Shown piece after piece: positions 1 through 7,731 of a stretch of DNA of 40,180 nucleotides. The notes beneath the pieces were generated by a model, which had not been told where the DNA came from, searched no databases, and worked only from the letters and a program-made list of their open reading frames with translations. The position numbers were made by a program, and so were the translations under genes. The stretch comes from Nostoc indistinguendum CM1-VF10 (GTDB taxonomy: Bacteria > Cyanobacteriota > Cyanobacteriia > Cyanobacteriales > Nostocaceae), in NCBI GenBank assembly GCA_019359215.1, contig JAHHHS010000066.1, positions 1-40,180 on the forward strand. The letters are read 5' to 3'. Positions within the stretch are counted from its first letter, which is position 1, and every line of letters begins with the position of its first letter.

Positions 1-717
1 ATCATTAACCGCAGCAGTTCGTAATATTTCTCTAGCTGTTGCGTTAGCTTCGCTATCTTGTCTTTTTGATTGCTCATCCATACGACCAGAAATATCTGCC
101 AAGTTCATATTTGCTGCCGCTAAAAAACGGGATTGTTTTTGAGCTTCACTATGGATAGATTTGGTAACTACAGCAGTTTGTAAATTTTGGATAGCAACTT
201 TTTTGAGAATGTCTTGTGTAATCACATCAAGTTGTGCTGCATTTGCACTACTTGAAGATTGCGAAATCGCATCATTAGTTATTTCAGATTCTTGTCTTTG
301 CACTGTTTGTCCTTCAGTACCTAAGACAGATTGAGATTGACCACGGGTGTATTGTTGATTCCATTTTTTAATTGCATTTTTTGCTTGAGTCCCAGGATCT
401 AATTCTAATAATTGAGTTTCTTGCTTTTGTAAAACTTTTTCAATGTTCTTACCAGCTTTAAAAGGGTCAGGAATCCCTAAGTCACCTACACTAGACTGAA
501 TTGCCTGATTTAACTCAGCTTCTAATTTACCAACAGCTTTAGAGAACTCTTTTTGATAGTTGTTGATGTAAATCTGTAAACTGTGGTAAATCTCTTCAAA
601 CTGGGTCAAAAAAGATTGACTTTGTTTGTTGTTGGTTTGTGCGTTCGCTGGGACACTAGAAAGAAATATCTGTACGGCTATAACCTGAATCATCAGTAAG
701 TGTTTGATATTCTTCAT
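1..717 (-). CDS. VirB5/TrbJ-like secreted coiled-coil protein (partial)
   Basis: The reading frame is open from an ATG at 717 to the window's left edge (239 codons), so the C-terminus is missing. The N-terminus is a clear signal peptide (Lys at 2 and 5, hydrophobic stretch to about residue 22, then SVPANA-Q as the cleavage region). The mature part is Gln/Lys/Ala-rich and predicted to be helical, as in VirB5/TrbJ minor-pilin components. It is the last gene in a minus-strand run whose order matches virB2-virB3-virB4-virB5, and that context is the main support for the name; the sequence alone would only say periplasmic coiled-coil protein. The start overlaps the upstream gene by 62 bp in another frame, but the signal peptide supports it. 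A later start at Met9 is possible. Confidence 0.6.
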   Translation of the reverse strand, partial: MKNIKHLLMIQVIAVQIFLSSVPANAQTNNKQSQSFLTQFEEIYHSLQIYINNYQKEFSKAVGKLEAELNQAIQSSVGDLGIPDPFKAGKNIEKVLQKQETQLLELDPGTQAKNAIKKWNQQYTRGQSQSVLGTEGQTVQRQESEITNDAISQSSSSANAAQLDVITQDILKKVAIQNLQTAVVTKSIHSEAQKQSRFLAAANMNLADISGRMDEQSKRQDSEANATAREILRTAAVND

Positions 718-1042
718 ATAAATTTTTCAATGAAACTGCAAAAGGTTTAGGGGCACAATCAGAAGAAACTATAGCTTGTTTATTTTGTTTGTCGATAGAA
801 ACAGCTTTTACAAGTAAGGCTTCAGGATCTAGTCTTGTTTTCAAAAGACTTCTAAAAATAATACTGTCGTAAACATTGGTATCTACCGGAAGAGTAGAAC
901 CGTTAGTCCGAGACATCAATAAATAAGTATCACCTTTCACAAAATTGGTAGTAATTCCGGGTTGTTCTACTCTCGAAATCACTATATTGTTGTACTTCAA
1001 GCTGCGTAAAATTCTGCTTCTTCTCACCGCATCTTGACCCAT
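656..1042 (-). CDS. Hypothetical protein inside the T4SS-like operon
   Basis: This is a 128-residue soluble protein with no recognised family, no signal peptide and no membrane segment. It begins two bases after the stop of the VirB4-like gene, so translation is probably coupled. Its 3' end overlaps the next secreted gene by 62 bp. The N-terminus is basic (VRRSRILRSLKYNN) and the rest alternates short strands and helices. It sits where a conventional virB cluster would carry the end of virB4 or a small accessory gene, so it may be a system-specific subunit. No function can be assigned from the sequence. Confidence 0.6.
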   Translation of the reverse strand: MGQDAVRRSRILRSLKYNNIVISRVEQPGITTNFVKGDTYLLMSRTNGSTLPVDTNVYDSIIFRSLLKTRLDPEALLVKAVSIDKQNKQAIVSSDCAPKPFAVSLKNLYEEYQTLTDDSGYSRTDISF

Positions 1043-1044
1043 TT

Positions 1045-2628
1045 TTAATTGAACTTTGCAACTGGTTTCTTTATTGACATCCCGAAAACTTCTGCTTCTT
1101 TATCAGATTGCAGATTAGTTAAGGCGAAAGTAATTAATTTAGAATCAGTTTGGAAAGTGGAAGGTTTACAGATGGCATCGCCTATTGAACTAGCTTTCCA
1201 GTACTGGAGTCGCAAGCGAATGTAGTTCAACGCTTTGTCTACATTTTCATCTTCATAGCCTAAATCAATACAATCGGCACTGAAAAACTGTTCCATGTCA
1301 ATTAGAGTTGGGGTGTCAGCCCATTCTGGCCTACCAATACCTGCTTGTTTTGCTGATTCAAATCGGCGTTGAATATCAGGATTGTCGTAAAAAATTTCTT
1401 CAAGCGTATTGCGATAAACAAGAACAATTAACGCTAGATTTTCTGGTACGTCCCCCGTATAAAGCTGCTTTTGTGCATTCACCGACCATTCTGTATTAAT
1501 CTGTGAAGCTACGTCGATGGTTTTCTTACTTGCACTAATTTCAGCATTACGCGAACGTCTAGTGATTAATTGCTGAGTTAGTCTAACTATTTTTTGGTCT
1601 GCTGGGCTTATTTCACTAATAATTTCAATATCATGAATCACTTCACGGGAGAATATATTCCACAGAAAGCGCACTTGATCACGAGTAGAAGCAAACGCTT
1701 CTGGTTTTTGAGCAAGTGTCATCACACCTACATATTTTTTATCCGCGTTTTTTGTTGGCAAACATACCCATTGCCTATCAGCATAGGGAATACCGTTATT
1801 TAAAAGTACTGATGTTACATGTAACTGATCAATATATTGTGAGCCAGAAGGTTCAGCCTCATTAAATTCTTCCCTCAACCCCGAATCATCGAAGACTAAT
1901 GTATGCGGTACTTTTACACTTTTTGCCCCGACATTATGAATTAAATCATTCCATAATTGTTTTTCGGATTTGGGAGATGGGAATAAACCCATCTCTGATA
2001 ATATCTGTTGATGTCGTAGAGAAACATTTATCGCTTTCTCAAGAATCTGTATTAAATTTTTCTTTGTTAATTCAGTTGCCCCCGTTGGCGTAAATCGACG
2101 CTGTAAGAAATTCGCAAGCTTCACAATGGCTCTATCTACAGCGTCTCCTCCCTCAGTCCCTCCAGGTCTAATCGTGAAAGTTGTATAAATATTCAATTTA
2201 ATATTTTTACGTTGATGTTGGCGTGTCAGTTCTTGCTGCCGCGCTACTTGTCCCCAGTCTATAAATTCACTTTCAACAGATGCAGGGTTTATCAATCTAT
2301 GTCGATACGCTTCAAATACTTCTGATTCATTACATAAAGAAGACCAGCGAAAAGTAAATTTTTCACCCCCAGGTATTTCTTTGCACCCATTTTCAAAAGC
2401 TTTGGCAAGTGCTTCTACTTGTTCATCAGAATTAAATAATGGGTGAAACCCTATGCAACTGTAACCAAAAACTAGTTGTAATGTGTTATTTGTATCGCTT
2501 ACTTGCTTTTTACTTAGTAAATATGCACCAATGCTGTAGCTACCTTTTTTTAATCTTACTAGAGTAGTTAGATCTAGTAAGTCCTCAAAAGGAATTATTT
2601 TTTTGTTTTTAATATTTACTTTTACCAT
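1045..2628 (-). CDS. VirB4/TraC-like protein without a P-loop
   Basis: The 527-residue product resembles VirB4/TraC conjugation ATPases in two parts. Residues of about 1-400 look like the N-terminal domain, including a helical stretch near 350-395 that precedes the ATPase in the family. The last 80 residues, from TPTLIDMEQFF to SKLITFALTNLQSDKE, resemble the segment that lies between Walker A and Walker B. No GxxGxGKS/T motif and no DE-type Walker B are present, and the protein is well short of the usual roughly 800 residues. It may be a degenerate pseudo-ATPase or one half of a split ATPase. The ATG overlaps the stop of the upstream VirB3-like gene by 7 bp (ATGGTAA), which indicates coupling. 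The family call is by eye. Confidence 0.55.
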   Translation of the reverse strand: MVKVNIKNKKIIPFEDLLDLTTLVRLKKGSYSIGAYLLSKKQVSDTNNTLQLVFGYSCIGFHPLFNSDEQVEALAKAFENGCKEIPGGEKFTFRWSSLCNESEVFEAYRHRLINPASVESEFIDWGQVARQQELTRQHQRKNIKLNIYTTFTIRPGGTEGGDAVDRAIVKLANFLQRRFTPTGATELTKKNLIQILEKAINVSLRHQQILSEMGLFPSPKSEKQLWNDLIHNVGAKSVKVPHTLVFDDSGLREEFNEAEPSGSQYIDQLHVTSVLLNNGIPYADRQWVCLPTKNADKKYVGVMTLAQKPEAFASTRDQVRFLWNIFSREVIHDIEIISEISPADQKIVRLTQQLITRRSRNAEISASKKTIDVASQINTEWSVNAQKQLYTGDVPENLALIVLVYRNTLEEIFYDNPDIQRRFESAKQAGIGRPEWADTPTLIDMEQFFSADCIDLGYEDENVDKALNYIRLRLQYWKASSIGDAICKPSTFQTDSKLITFALTNLQSDKEAEVFGMSIKKPVAKFN

Positions 2629-2948
2629 GATTTAGGCACTTTTCTAGACCCGGCTCTTTTCTTATTTTGAGGAGAACAATATTTGACGTAGCCGCGAGTA
2701 AAGGTCGGAACACCTGGAAATACTCTTGACCAAAATAAATAAGGTCGTTTCCCAGATAAAACCAAAGCTGTAGCACTTACCCAAACACCTATTAAAATGC
2801 TCCATATCATCCCTATACCGAGTAGGAAAGCTATGAAAAAGCTTATTCCAAATGAAACTAAAGAAATTGCAAACTGAAAACCAGTCAAAATCCCTATTGT
2901 TGCATTTTGGCCTAATGATTGATTAACTTGTTTTATCTGTTGTTTCAT
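2622..2948 (-). CDS. VirB3-like two-helix inner-membrane protein
   Basis: This 108-residue protein has a short polar N-terminus, a long hydrophobic region at about residues 17-65 that fits two closely spaced membrane helices, and a basic C-terminal tail (KNKKRAGSRKVPKSW). This is the size and topology of VirB3/TrbD proteins, which anchor the VirB4 ATPase to the inner membrane. The gene lies between the VirB2-like pilin gene and the VirB4-like gene and overlaps the latter by 7 bp. The name rests on topology and gene order, not on a diagnostic motif. Confidence 0.5.
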   Translation of the reverse strand: MKQQIKQVNQSLGQNATIGILTGFQFAISLVSFGISFFIAFLLGIGMIWSILIGVWVSATALVLSGKRPYLFWSRVFPGVPTFTRGYVKYCSPQNKKRAGSRKVPKSW

Positions 2949-2959
2949 AAAAATTTTGT

Positions 2960-3190
2960 CAGGAGTCAGAAATCAGAAGTCAGTATTCAGAATAGTTAAA
3001 AGTTAGAAAAACATCAGATGATTGAAGATACCAATCTTCTCCCGGATTTCTCACCACACCTCGATTAAGCCTGCGCTTGTGCTCTTGAGCAGGGAAAAGT
3101 TCAATGTGCCTTGTTCTTTCCCCTCTGCCCTTCTGCTCCATCAAAGCAGGGAAGCTTGTGAGAAATGCGGGTTCTCATTTCTGACTCCTG
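2960..3190 (+). repeat. MITE-like element with nested inverted repeats
   Basis: Perfect 14-bp terminal inverted repeats (CAGGAGTCAGAAAT at 2960-2973, complement at 3177-3190) enclose a second 14-bp pair with one mismatch (3041-3054 and 3158-3171). The left end runs into short TCAGAAGTCAG-type tandem repeats. It has no coding capacity. It lies between the VirB2-like and VirB3-like genes, so it separates two genes that would otherwise be co-transcribed. Confidence 0.6.
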
Positions 3191-3205
3191 GGTGCTGAAT
3201 TCTTG

Positions 3206-3640
3206 CTAACAAGCCGCCGTCACCCCAGCAAACAAGATGTTTTGGGCAATGAATAGCACCAGTGTCACGAAAAAGATGCCGATGGGCTGTTGTACCATCT
3301 GCGTTACCTCTTGTCCGTCTCCCAGCGCATTAGCCACCTTCACACCAGACGCTACAAAGTAAACGAATAACATTACTGTAATTGCAGCGTTAATTACTCC
3401 GGGTAAGGCATTTATGGCGGCATTCCCTATAGCACCCGTAGTTCCAAACATACATGTTAGGGCTATTTGCGCTGGATCAAACAGTCCAAATGCATGTGCT
3501 GGCATCGTTTGACTAGCAACAATCAAAGTCACGCCGACAGCATATATCTGATGTTGGTATTTACGTCCTAATCTGCCTAAAGCTTTCGCCACAATTTGGG
3601 ATTGTGTTCGTTGCTTGGGTTGAAATTCATTAGATGTCAA
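3206..3640 (-). CDS. VirB2/TrbC-like pilin precursor
   Basis: A TTG start at 3640 is preferred because a strong AAAGGAG lies 8 bases upstream (3649-3655); an in-frame ATG at 3661 has no such site. This gives 144 residues. The product has a basic N-terminus, a first hydrophobic stretch ending in MPAHAFG (a likely signal-peptidase site), and then two hydrophobic helices separated by a short polar loop (VANALGDGQEV). That layout is typical of VirB2/TrbC pilins, which form the conjugative pilus. It is the first gene of the minus-strand T4SS-like run. The two cysteines in the mature part are unusual but do not exclude the assignment. Confidence 0.6.
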   Translation of the reverse strand: MTSNEFQPKQRTQSQIVAKALGRLGRKYQHQIYAVGVTLIVASQTMPAHAFGLFDPAQIALTCMFGTTGAIGNAAINALPGVINAAITVMLFVYFVASGVKVANALGDGQEVTQMVQQPIGIFFVTLVLFIAQNILFAGVTAAC

Positions 3641-3689
3641 GACAATCGCTCCTTTCTTCATAAATATAAAAATCACTTGAAAACTATTA

Positions 3690-3764
3690 ACAGTTATCAG
3701 TTATCAGTTATCAGTAAAGAATACCGAGAGGACGTGATAACTGTTTACTGTTCACTGTTCACTG
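3690..3764 (+). repeat. Short tandem repeats (TTATCAG / CTGTTCA types)
   Basis: Three copies of a TTATCAG heptamer unit (about 3694-3714) are followed by TTACTGTTCACTGTTCACTG on the opposite sense (about 3742-3764), so the two arms can partly pair. This repeat class is common between genes in Nostoc-type genomes. It lies upstream of the VirB2-like gene and may form a structured leader. Confidence 0.7.
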
Positions 3765-3834
3765 ATTTGCTCCTCTTTTTTTAAACTCACTCTCTATATC
3801 AGCTAAAGTATAGAACTCTTGCTAGAGAGCGAAT

Positions 3835-4104
3835 TTATTGAAGTACTGGAATGTGACACTCGTATAGTTTTGCATTGCCATTTAGTCCACCTGTCTTTCT
3901 ATTGGTGAACTTCCTAAACTCTGGTAGATACTTACGAGCTATATTCAAATATGCTTGTAGTTGCCTTGCGGAAACCTTGGGACTCAACATTGCCGCAACT
4001 TCTTGTCTTGTTAGTTCTTCATATCGGCAGGATAACCTCCCTAAAATCATTCGTGCGAGAACTTCTTGGAACTTCTTACTACATATAACAATACCCGCTT
4101 TCAT
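3835..4104 (-). CDS. Small hypothetical plasmid protein
   Basis: This is an 89-residue basic protein with no recognised family. It is mostly predicted helix, with a stretch (LTRQEVAAMLSPKVSARQLQ) that has the spacing of a helix-turn-helix, followed by a Tyr/Lys-rich segment. It lies just downstream of a second small HTH-like gene on the same strand, so the two probably form a short operon. A DNA-binding accessory role on the plasmid is plausible but is only inferred from composition and position. Confidence 0.5.
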   Translation of the reverse strand: MKAGIVICSKKFQEVLARMILGRLSCRYEELTRQEVAAMLSPKVSARQLQAYLNIARKYLPEFRKFTNRKTGGLNGNAKLYECHIPVLQ

Positions 4105-4143
4105 ACGGGCGGGAAAGGGGCATTTGCCACGACATAAAATTAT

Positions 4144-4353
4144 TTATAGATGAGTCGCAACTATTTTCTTTCCTTGACTTGACCATTTCTCGTCTAGAAG
4201 ACAGCAAGCCACAAGAACAACGTTTTGCGGATTTCGATGTTTCTTTCCATCCCTGCACCAGCACCGTACGGTGTATTCACTTTCATATCCGAGGACAAAT
4301 GCAAGTTGCTCATAGCTTAGTCCCCACTTTCTTTTAAACTCTATTGGCTGCAT
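4144..4353 (-). CDS. Small HTH-type DNA-binding protein
   Basis: The 69-residue product begins MQPIEFKRKWGLSYEQLAFV. Residues of about 12-35 (LSYEQLAFVLGYESEYTVRC) fit a helix-turn-helix with the recognition helix around YTVRCW, followed by a conserved-looking tryptophan and a basic loop. It resembles the short XRE/MerR-like regulators often found in cyanobacterial plasmids. It precedes the 89-residue gene on the same strand by about 40 bp and may regulate this small operon. No target site is evident. Confidence 0.5.
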   Translation of the reverse strand: MQPIEFKRKWGLSYEQLAFVLGYESEYTVRCWCRDGKKHRNPQNVVLVACCLLDEKWSSQGKKIVATHL

Positions 4354-4823
4354 AGCACTTACTTGGATACTTGCATGATGAACTATTATATATTTGTAGC
4401 ATAATTAGTTAGTTAATTGTTAATGTCTCGTACTTAAAATATCAGGATATTCACCATTTTTATTTATCTTAACTATTCGCCGAACAATATTCAGTATTGC
4501 TAGGTAAACTCTACTTCTCTATGATAGGAATACTCCTTGATAATTACTCAAAATAACGTCAAATATAGATGCTCATTTCCATCAACTATTACAACCCAAA
4601 AAACAAGCCATCAAGACAACGAAAAAACGGCACTATTAGCCAATCCCTTAAATCCCACCGATGAATGCATTGTGTCAATACAGGCAAACAAAGCGCAGGT
4701 CAACTCACTGTCCAACTTACGAACAGCGATCACCTACGGTGGGCGGTTACGCCATCACCTGGGCATGGGCGCTTGAGCCGGGAGCATCCAAAGACTACTG
4801 CTTAAATTATACTTTTAACATTT
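4354..4823 (+). other. Intergenic stretch with only a weak ORF
   Basis: I see no convincing gene here. A plus-strand frame 4537-4776 starting with TTG is open, but its product is low-complexity and its second half runs through a degenerate HIP-like repeat (about 4726-4770), so it is not called. The first 180 bases are AT-rich and may hold promoters for the divergent small genes. Confidence 0.4.
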
Positions 4824-5057
4824 ATGGCTATTCCAGCAACACAGTTAAAGATCGGCCAATCAGTGAAGTATCTGATCGGTACTCGAAGCGGCATGAGTGC
4901 GGCAATAACCGATATTAGCAAATCATCTCTTAGTCTCAAAAATACTCATATTGTTACTTTGACCTTTGATGATGATTCATTGCCAAACCACTTAAAAACA
5001 CAACAACTAACTGTTTATGACGAATTGCTTGAAGGTTGTGAAATAATCACATTTTAA
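4824..5057 (+). CDS. Hypothetical small protein
   Basis: The 77-residue product begins MAIPATQLKIGQSVKYLIG and is predicted to be beta-rich, with a patterned middle (SLSLKNTHIVTLTFDDDS) and an acidic C-terminus. This resembles small SH3-like barrel proteins, but no family is recognised. The ribosome-binding site is weak. The frame is well balanced in composition, unlike the overlapping alternative frame, which is the reason to keep it. It stands alone, convergent with the minus-strand gene at 5121-5759. Confidence 0.45.
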   Translation: MAIPATQLKIGQSVKYLIGTRSGMSAAITDISKSSLSLKNTHIVTLTFDDDSLPNHLKTQQLTVYDELLEGCEIITF

Positions 5058-5120
5058 AAAATTAAAATTGGCAACAGCAGAACGCACATTCGCCGCTACA
5101 AGTTGGAATTAATCAAAATA

Positions 5121-5759
5121 CTAACTTGCTGGCTGATAAAATCCCGTATTTTCGTTAAATTCCCACACTTTCCCTGCTCTATCTTTGCCCTTACACCATG
5201 CTACAAAAAGCGGTGGTGGCAGATTAATTCGCTCCTTGCGTACAGTTTCCTCACTTACACCAAGTCTTGAAGCCAAACCTTCTTCAGTTAACGGTTGCAT
5301 TCTAGGAGTATGCGCTTTGAATGATGAATTATTGTAGTACGATTTCTGTCCCCGCTTTTGTTGGTTGTTGAGATAGTCTTGTATTTTAATGATCGCCTCA
5401 GCCAACTGTGTCATTCGAGCTGCCATTCTCTCCACTTTTTGTGATAAATTGGCAAGATTATCAATTGCTGTAGTTTGATTGCTATCAAATTCACTTAAAA
5501 ACTCTGACTCGAGCTTATCAAGTCTTTCGCAAATAGCTTTTATCGTTTCATTGGTAGGACTGCTGTTAATATTATTACTAGCAACTAAGTATTTATCTAC
5601 CCTTGCCTTAATCTTTGAGTCTAGGCGTTCGTCTAAATCGTTACCACCTATTGCACCAGCCTTATCTTGGGAATCGCCTAAGTAGAGTTCGATAAATTCG
5701 AGCAGCGTGGCTGTTGCTGTTACGCCTTTCGAGTGCAACAGGCGATAAACTGCTCCCAC
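5121..5759 (-). CDS. Coiled-coil plus HTH plasmid protein (C-terminal portion)
   Basis: This 212-residue frame has three parts: a helical N-terminus (VYRLLHSKGVTATATLLEFI), a long coiled-coil region at about residues 75-135 (repeated heptads around LDKLESEFLSEFDS and LSQKVERMAARMTQLAEAII), and a C-terminal helix-turn-helix at about 158-180 (LTEEGLASRLGVSEETVRKE) followed by a Trp-rich tail. It looks like a plasmid DNA-binding protein of KfrA-like architecture. The only start is GTG at 5759, which has no spaced ribosome site. Upstream, the frame at 5662-5946 reads as its likely N-terminus; dropping one G in the AAAGGAAG at about 5755 would join them. It may be the 3' part of a broken gene. Confidence 0.5.
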   Translation of the reverse strand: MGAVYRLLHSKGVTATATLLEFIELYLGDSQDKAGAIGGNDLDERLDSKIKARVDKYLVASNNINSSPTNETIKAICERLDKLESEFLSEFDSNQTTAIDNLANLSQKVERMAARMTQLAEAIIKIQDYLNNQQKRGQKSYYNNSSFKAHTPRMQPLTEEGLASRLGVSEETVRKERINLPPPLFVAWCKGKDRAGKVWEFNENTGFYQPAS

Positions 5760-5925
5760 TTCCTTTGGTAACAGTTAAAATATGGTATTTGTTTTTACAC
5801 CCTGCATTACTCAGGTTTGCGTACCATCTAGGTAAACTTGGACTGTCCACGCTTATTAAATCGTGTACCTTGTCATGATAAATTACCTTGATGCTATCAT
5901 CGCCAAATGTGTCAGCGCATTCTTC

Positions 5926-5951
5926 AAGCGATGGCGTACTCGCCATCGCTT
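5926..5951 (+). repeat. Inverted repeat, 11-bp arms, 4-base loop
   Basis: AAGCGATGGCG, TACT, CGCCATCGCTT: perfect arms with a 4-base loop. It contains the ATG of the frame beginning at 5946. It is HIP1-like in composition and appears inserted in a coding region. Confidence 0.75.
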
Positions 5952-5968
5952 TTGTAAAAATATGCTAC

Positions 5969-5994
5969 TGCAATCGCCTTGCAAGGCGATTGCA
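5969..5994 (+). repeat. 26-bp perfect palindrome
   Basis: Bases 5969-5981 (TGCAATCGCCTTG) are exactly complementary to 5982-5994 (CAAGGCGATTGCA) with no loop. It lies 17 bases from the palindrome at 5926-5951. Together they account for the frame break in the surrounding gene. Confidence 0.8.
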
Positions 5995-6061
5995 AATAAA
6001 TATAGACATCACCCCGTAGCAATTCCAGATCAGCCATCTTCGCCACACACTGGGTATTAAA

Positions 6062-6094
6062 TATTTTCAGCAATTCTGCTAATTGCTGAAAATA
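6062..6094 (+). repeat. Perfect hairpin, 14-bp stem, 5-base loop
   Basis: TATTTTCAGCAATT at 6062-6075 pairs perfectly with 6081-6094 around CTGCT. At 33 bp it is a multiple of three and is read through in the frame starting at 6130. It is AT-rich and so of a different type from the two GC-rich palindromes nearby. Confidence 0.75.
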
Positions 6095-6130
6095 CCCATA
6101 CTGCTCATCTGCATAATCGCTCGGTTCCAT

Positions 6131-6693
6131 TTCTTATAGTTCACCGACCCCTTCTCCTGCAAACCGCACTCGCGTTCGGGGTAGAGATAGGGAACAGGCA
6201 ACAGTAGGATTGAAGCTCAAAGAAAAATTGCCTGTTCCCTTCTAACAGAGAAAACCCTTGGATTTAAAGCCCCCTTATTTAGGACGAGCGTTTAGGTATA
6301 GTTCTAAATCCCCGGACAAAACCTTTTGTTGCCCATTCCCTTCTAAAAAATTTTAAATAGTCAATCCGCCAGTTAAATTCAGCAATCGCCGTTGCAAATC
6401 TTTTTCTTAATTCCCCACACCCAAAAATAGCACCTCCCTCTACTGCAAGTTAGCCGTGTATAAACGGCAATACTCGGAGGAAATACTCGGCTCTCAATCC
6501 GCAATGGATAGTCAACAATAGTATTGCTTGTATCAGCCCTCTGCGTATTATGAGTGTACTATACGCAAAAAATGAGAATTTTTTAGTTGTGAAACAGTGA
6601 GTTGAAATGACCATTTAGAGGGACAATAAAAATCAGACACTATATAACCAGACGAAACTTGACTTGTGTCTGATTATTAAGGGAGTAATAAAA
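6131..6693 (+). other. Non-coding region with an inverted repeat upstream of the recombinase
   Basis: There is no gene in these 560 bases. A perfect 13-bp inverted repeat (AGGGAACAGGCAA at 6189-6201, complement at 6228-6240) is separated by 26 bases. The 3' part should hold the promoter of the recombinase gene; a well-placed AAGGGAG precedes the ATG at 6694. A recombination core site could lie here, but none can be identified by eye. Confidence 0.5.
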
Positions 6694-7623
6694 ATGACGC
6701 TCTCTCTAGTCCACATAACAGCCCATAGAAAGGCGATCGCTTCCTTGCCAGTAGCGCAGGCGGAGGCGAAGTTGATTGCGCTGTGGTTGGAGGGAAAAGC
6801 AGAGTCATCTATCATCTCTTACCGACGGTACACTAGGCGATTTCTGGAATTTTTGGACAAACCACTCAAAAAAGTGACCTATGAAGACTTGGTAGAATAC
6901 GCCGCTGACTTTGGGGGCAATGCAGAAAACACAAAGCGGATATACATAGCTTGTGCTAAGAGCTTAATTAGTTTTGCTCATAAAATTGGATATCTCCCTT
7001 TTAATGTGGGTATGGCACTAAAACTGGGTGAATTGCCAGATGTAATCAACGAACGCTATTTAGACGAAGCTGATATTAAATTGTTGGTACGGGCAGCCAA
7101 TAGGCATTTAGCTGATGCGAAAACTGGCAAACGACAGTACACAGCCCTACGTAATTTGTTAATTATCAAACTCTTGTATCAGGCAGGGTTACGGGCAAGT
7201 GAAATCTGTAATTTGACTTGGGGAGATTTGACACCCCGCAGTGACAGTGGACAGGTGTACGTGAGAAAAGCCAAGGGGAGTAAAAGCCGCACAATTCTCA
7301 TTAAGCCGAAGCTGTGGGCGGAACTAATGGAGTTTAAAGGTCAAGCTTTATCTACAGACGCAGTGTTCCGAAGTCAAAAAGGGGGACACCTCGACCGTCA
7401 AAACTTGCACCCGATTGTCAAAGCAATTGCACAAGAAGCCGGATTAAGCGAACTGGTTTCTGCTCACTGGTTACGTCATGCCCACGGTTCTCACGCTATT
7501 GAGCGCGGGACTAATCCAGTGCTGGTGAAAGAAACTTTGGGTCATGCCAATTTAGCCATCACTGATCGCTATCTCAAGGCTAGACCCAATGATAGTAGCG
7601 CTTTAAACTTGATGGATATTTGA
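6694..7623 (+). CDS. Tyrosine recombinase/integrase (XerC/D-like)
   Basis: This 309-residue site-specific recombinase cuts and rejoins DNA through a tyrosine. The N-terminal SAM-like DNA-binding domain spans about residues 20-110 (SYRRYTRRFLEFLDKPLKKV). The catalytic domain carries Arg167 (GLRASEI), the beta-hairpin lysine (KAKGSKSRT), His258 and Arg261 (HWLRH), His284 (LGHANLAIT) and the nucleophile Tyr293, so all expected residues are present. I chose ATG 6694 because AAGGGAG lies 8 bases upstream; an in-frame start at 6664 lacks a site. It lies beside the replication gene, which fits plasmid multimer resolution or integration. It is distinct from the second, broken integrase at 32392-33393. 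Confidence 0.9.
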   Translation: MTLSLVHITAHRKAIASLPVAQAEAKLIALWLEGKAESSIISYRRYTRRFLEFLDKPLKKVTYEDLVEYAADFGGNAENTKRIYIACAKSLISFAHKIGYLPFNVGMALKLGELPDVINERYLDEADIKLLVRAANRHLADAKTGKRQYTALRNLLIIKLLYQAGLRASEICNLTWGDLTPRSDSGQVYVRKAKGSKSRTILIKPKLWAELMEFKGQALSTDAVFRSQKGGHLDRQNLHPIVKAIAQEAGLSELVSAHWLRHAHGSHAIERGTNPVLVKETLGHANLAITDRYLKARPNDSSALNLMDI

Positions 7624-7731
7624 CATTTCGCATAACTTGTGAAAATGCATCACAAATTGGAACCAGTGGCATAGATTGCTACCGGAAACGAAACAAAAAA
7701 CAGCTTTCAAAATGTCAAAAAGATTTTTTCC

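Larger units (their letters stand above)
5662..6130 (-). pseudogene. N-terminal part of the same gene, broken by two palindromes
   Basis: Two overlapping frames are visible: 6130-5924 (from MEPSDYADEQYGYF) and 5946-5662 (MASTPSLEECADTFGDDS). Each contains or starts within a perfect 26-bp palindrome (5969-5994 and 5926-5951). Removing both palindromes leaves exactly 153 bases (51 codons) from 6130 to the base before 5925, and 5925 is a codon start of the second frame. The two frames therefore fuse without a stop, reading DVYIYCSIFLQEECADTF across the junctions. This suggests one ancestral gene invaded by two palindromes and then frameshifted near 5755. No family is recognised. Confidence 0.55.

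Noticed and set aside
3875..4153. Plus-strand frame of 92 codons over two small minus-strand genes
   Set aside because: The minus-strand products have HTH-like patterns and contiguous order; the plus frame has no such features.
4537..4776. Plus-strand frame with TTG start
   Set aside because: Low-complexity product running into a HIP-like repeat; competing frame at 4824 is better.
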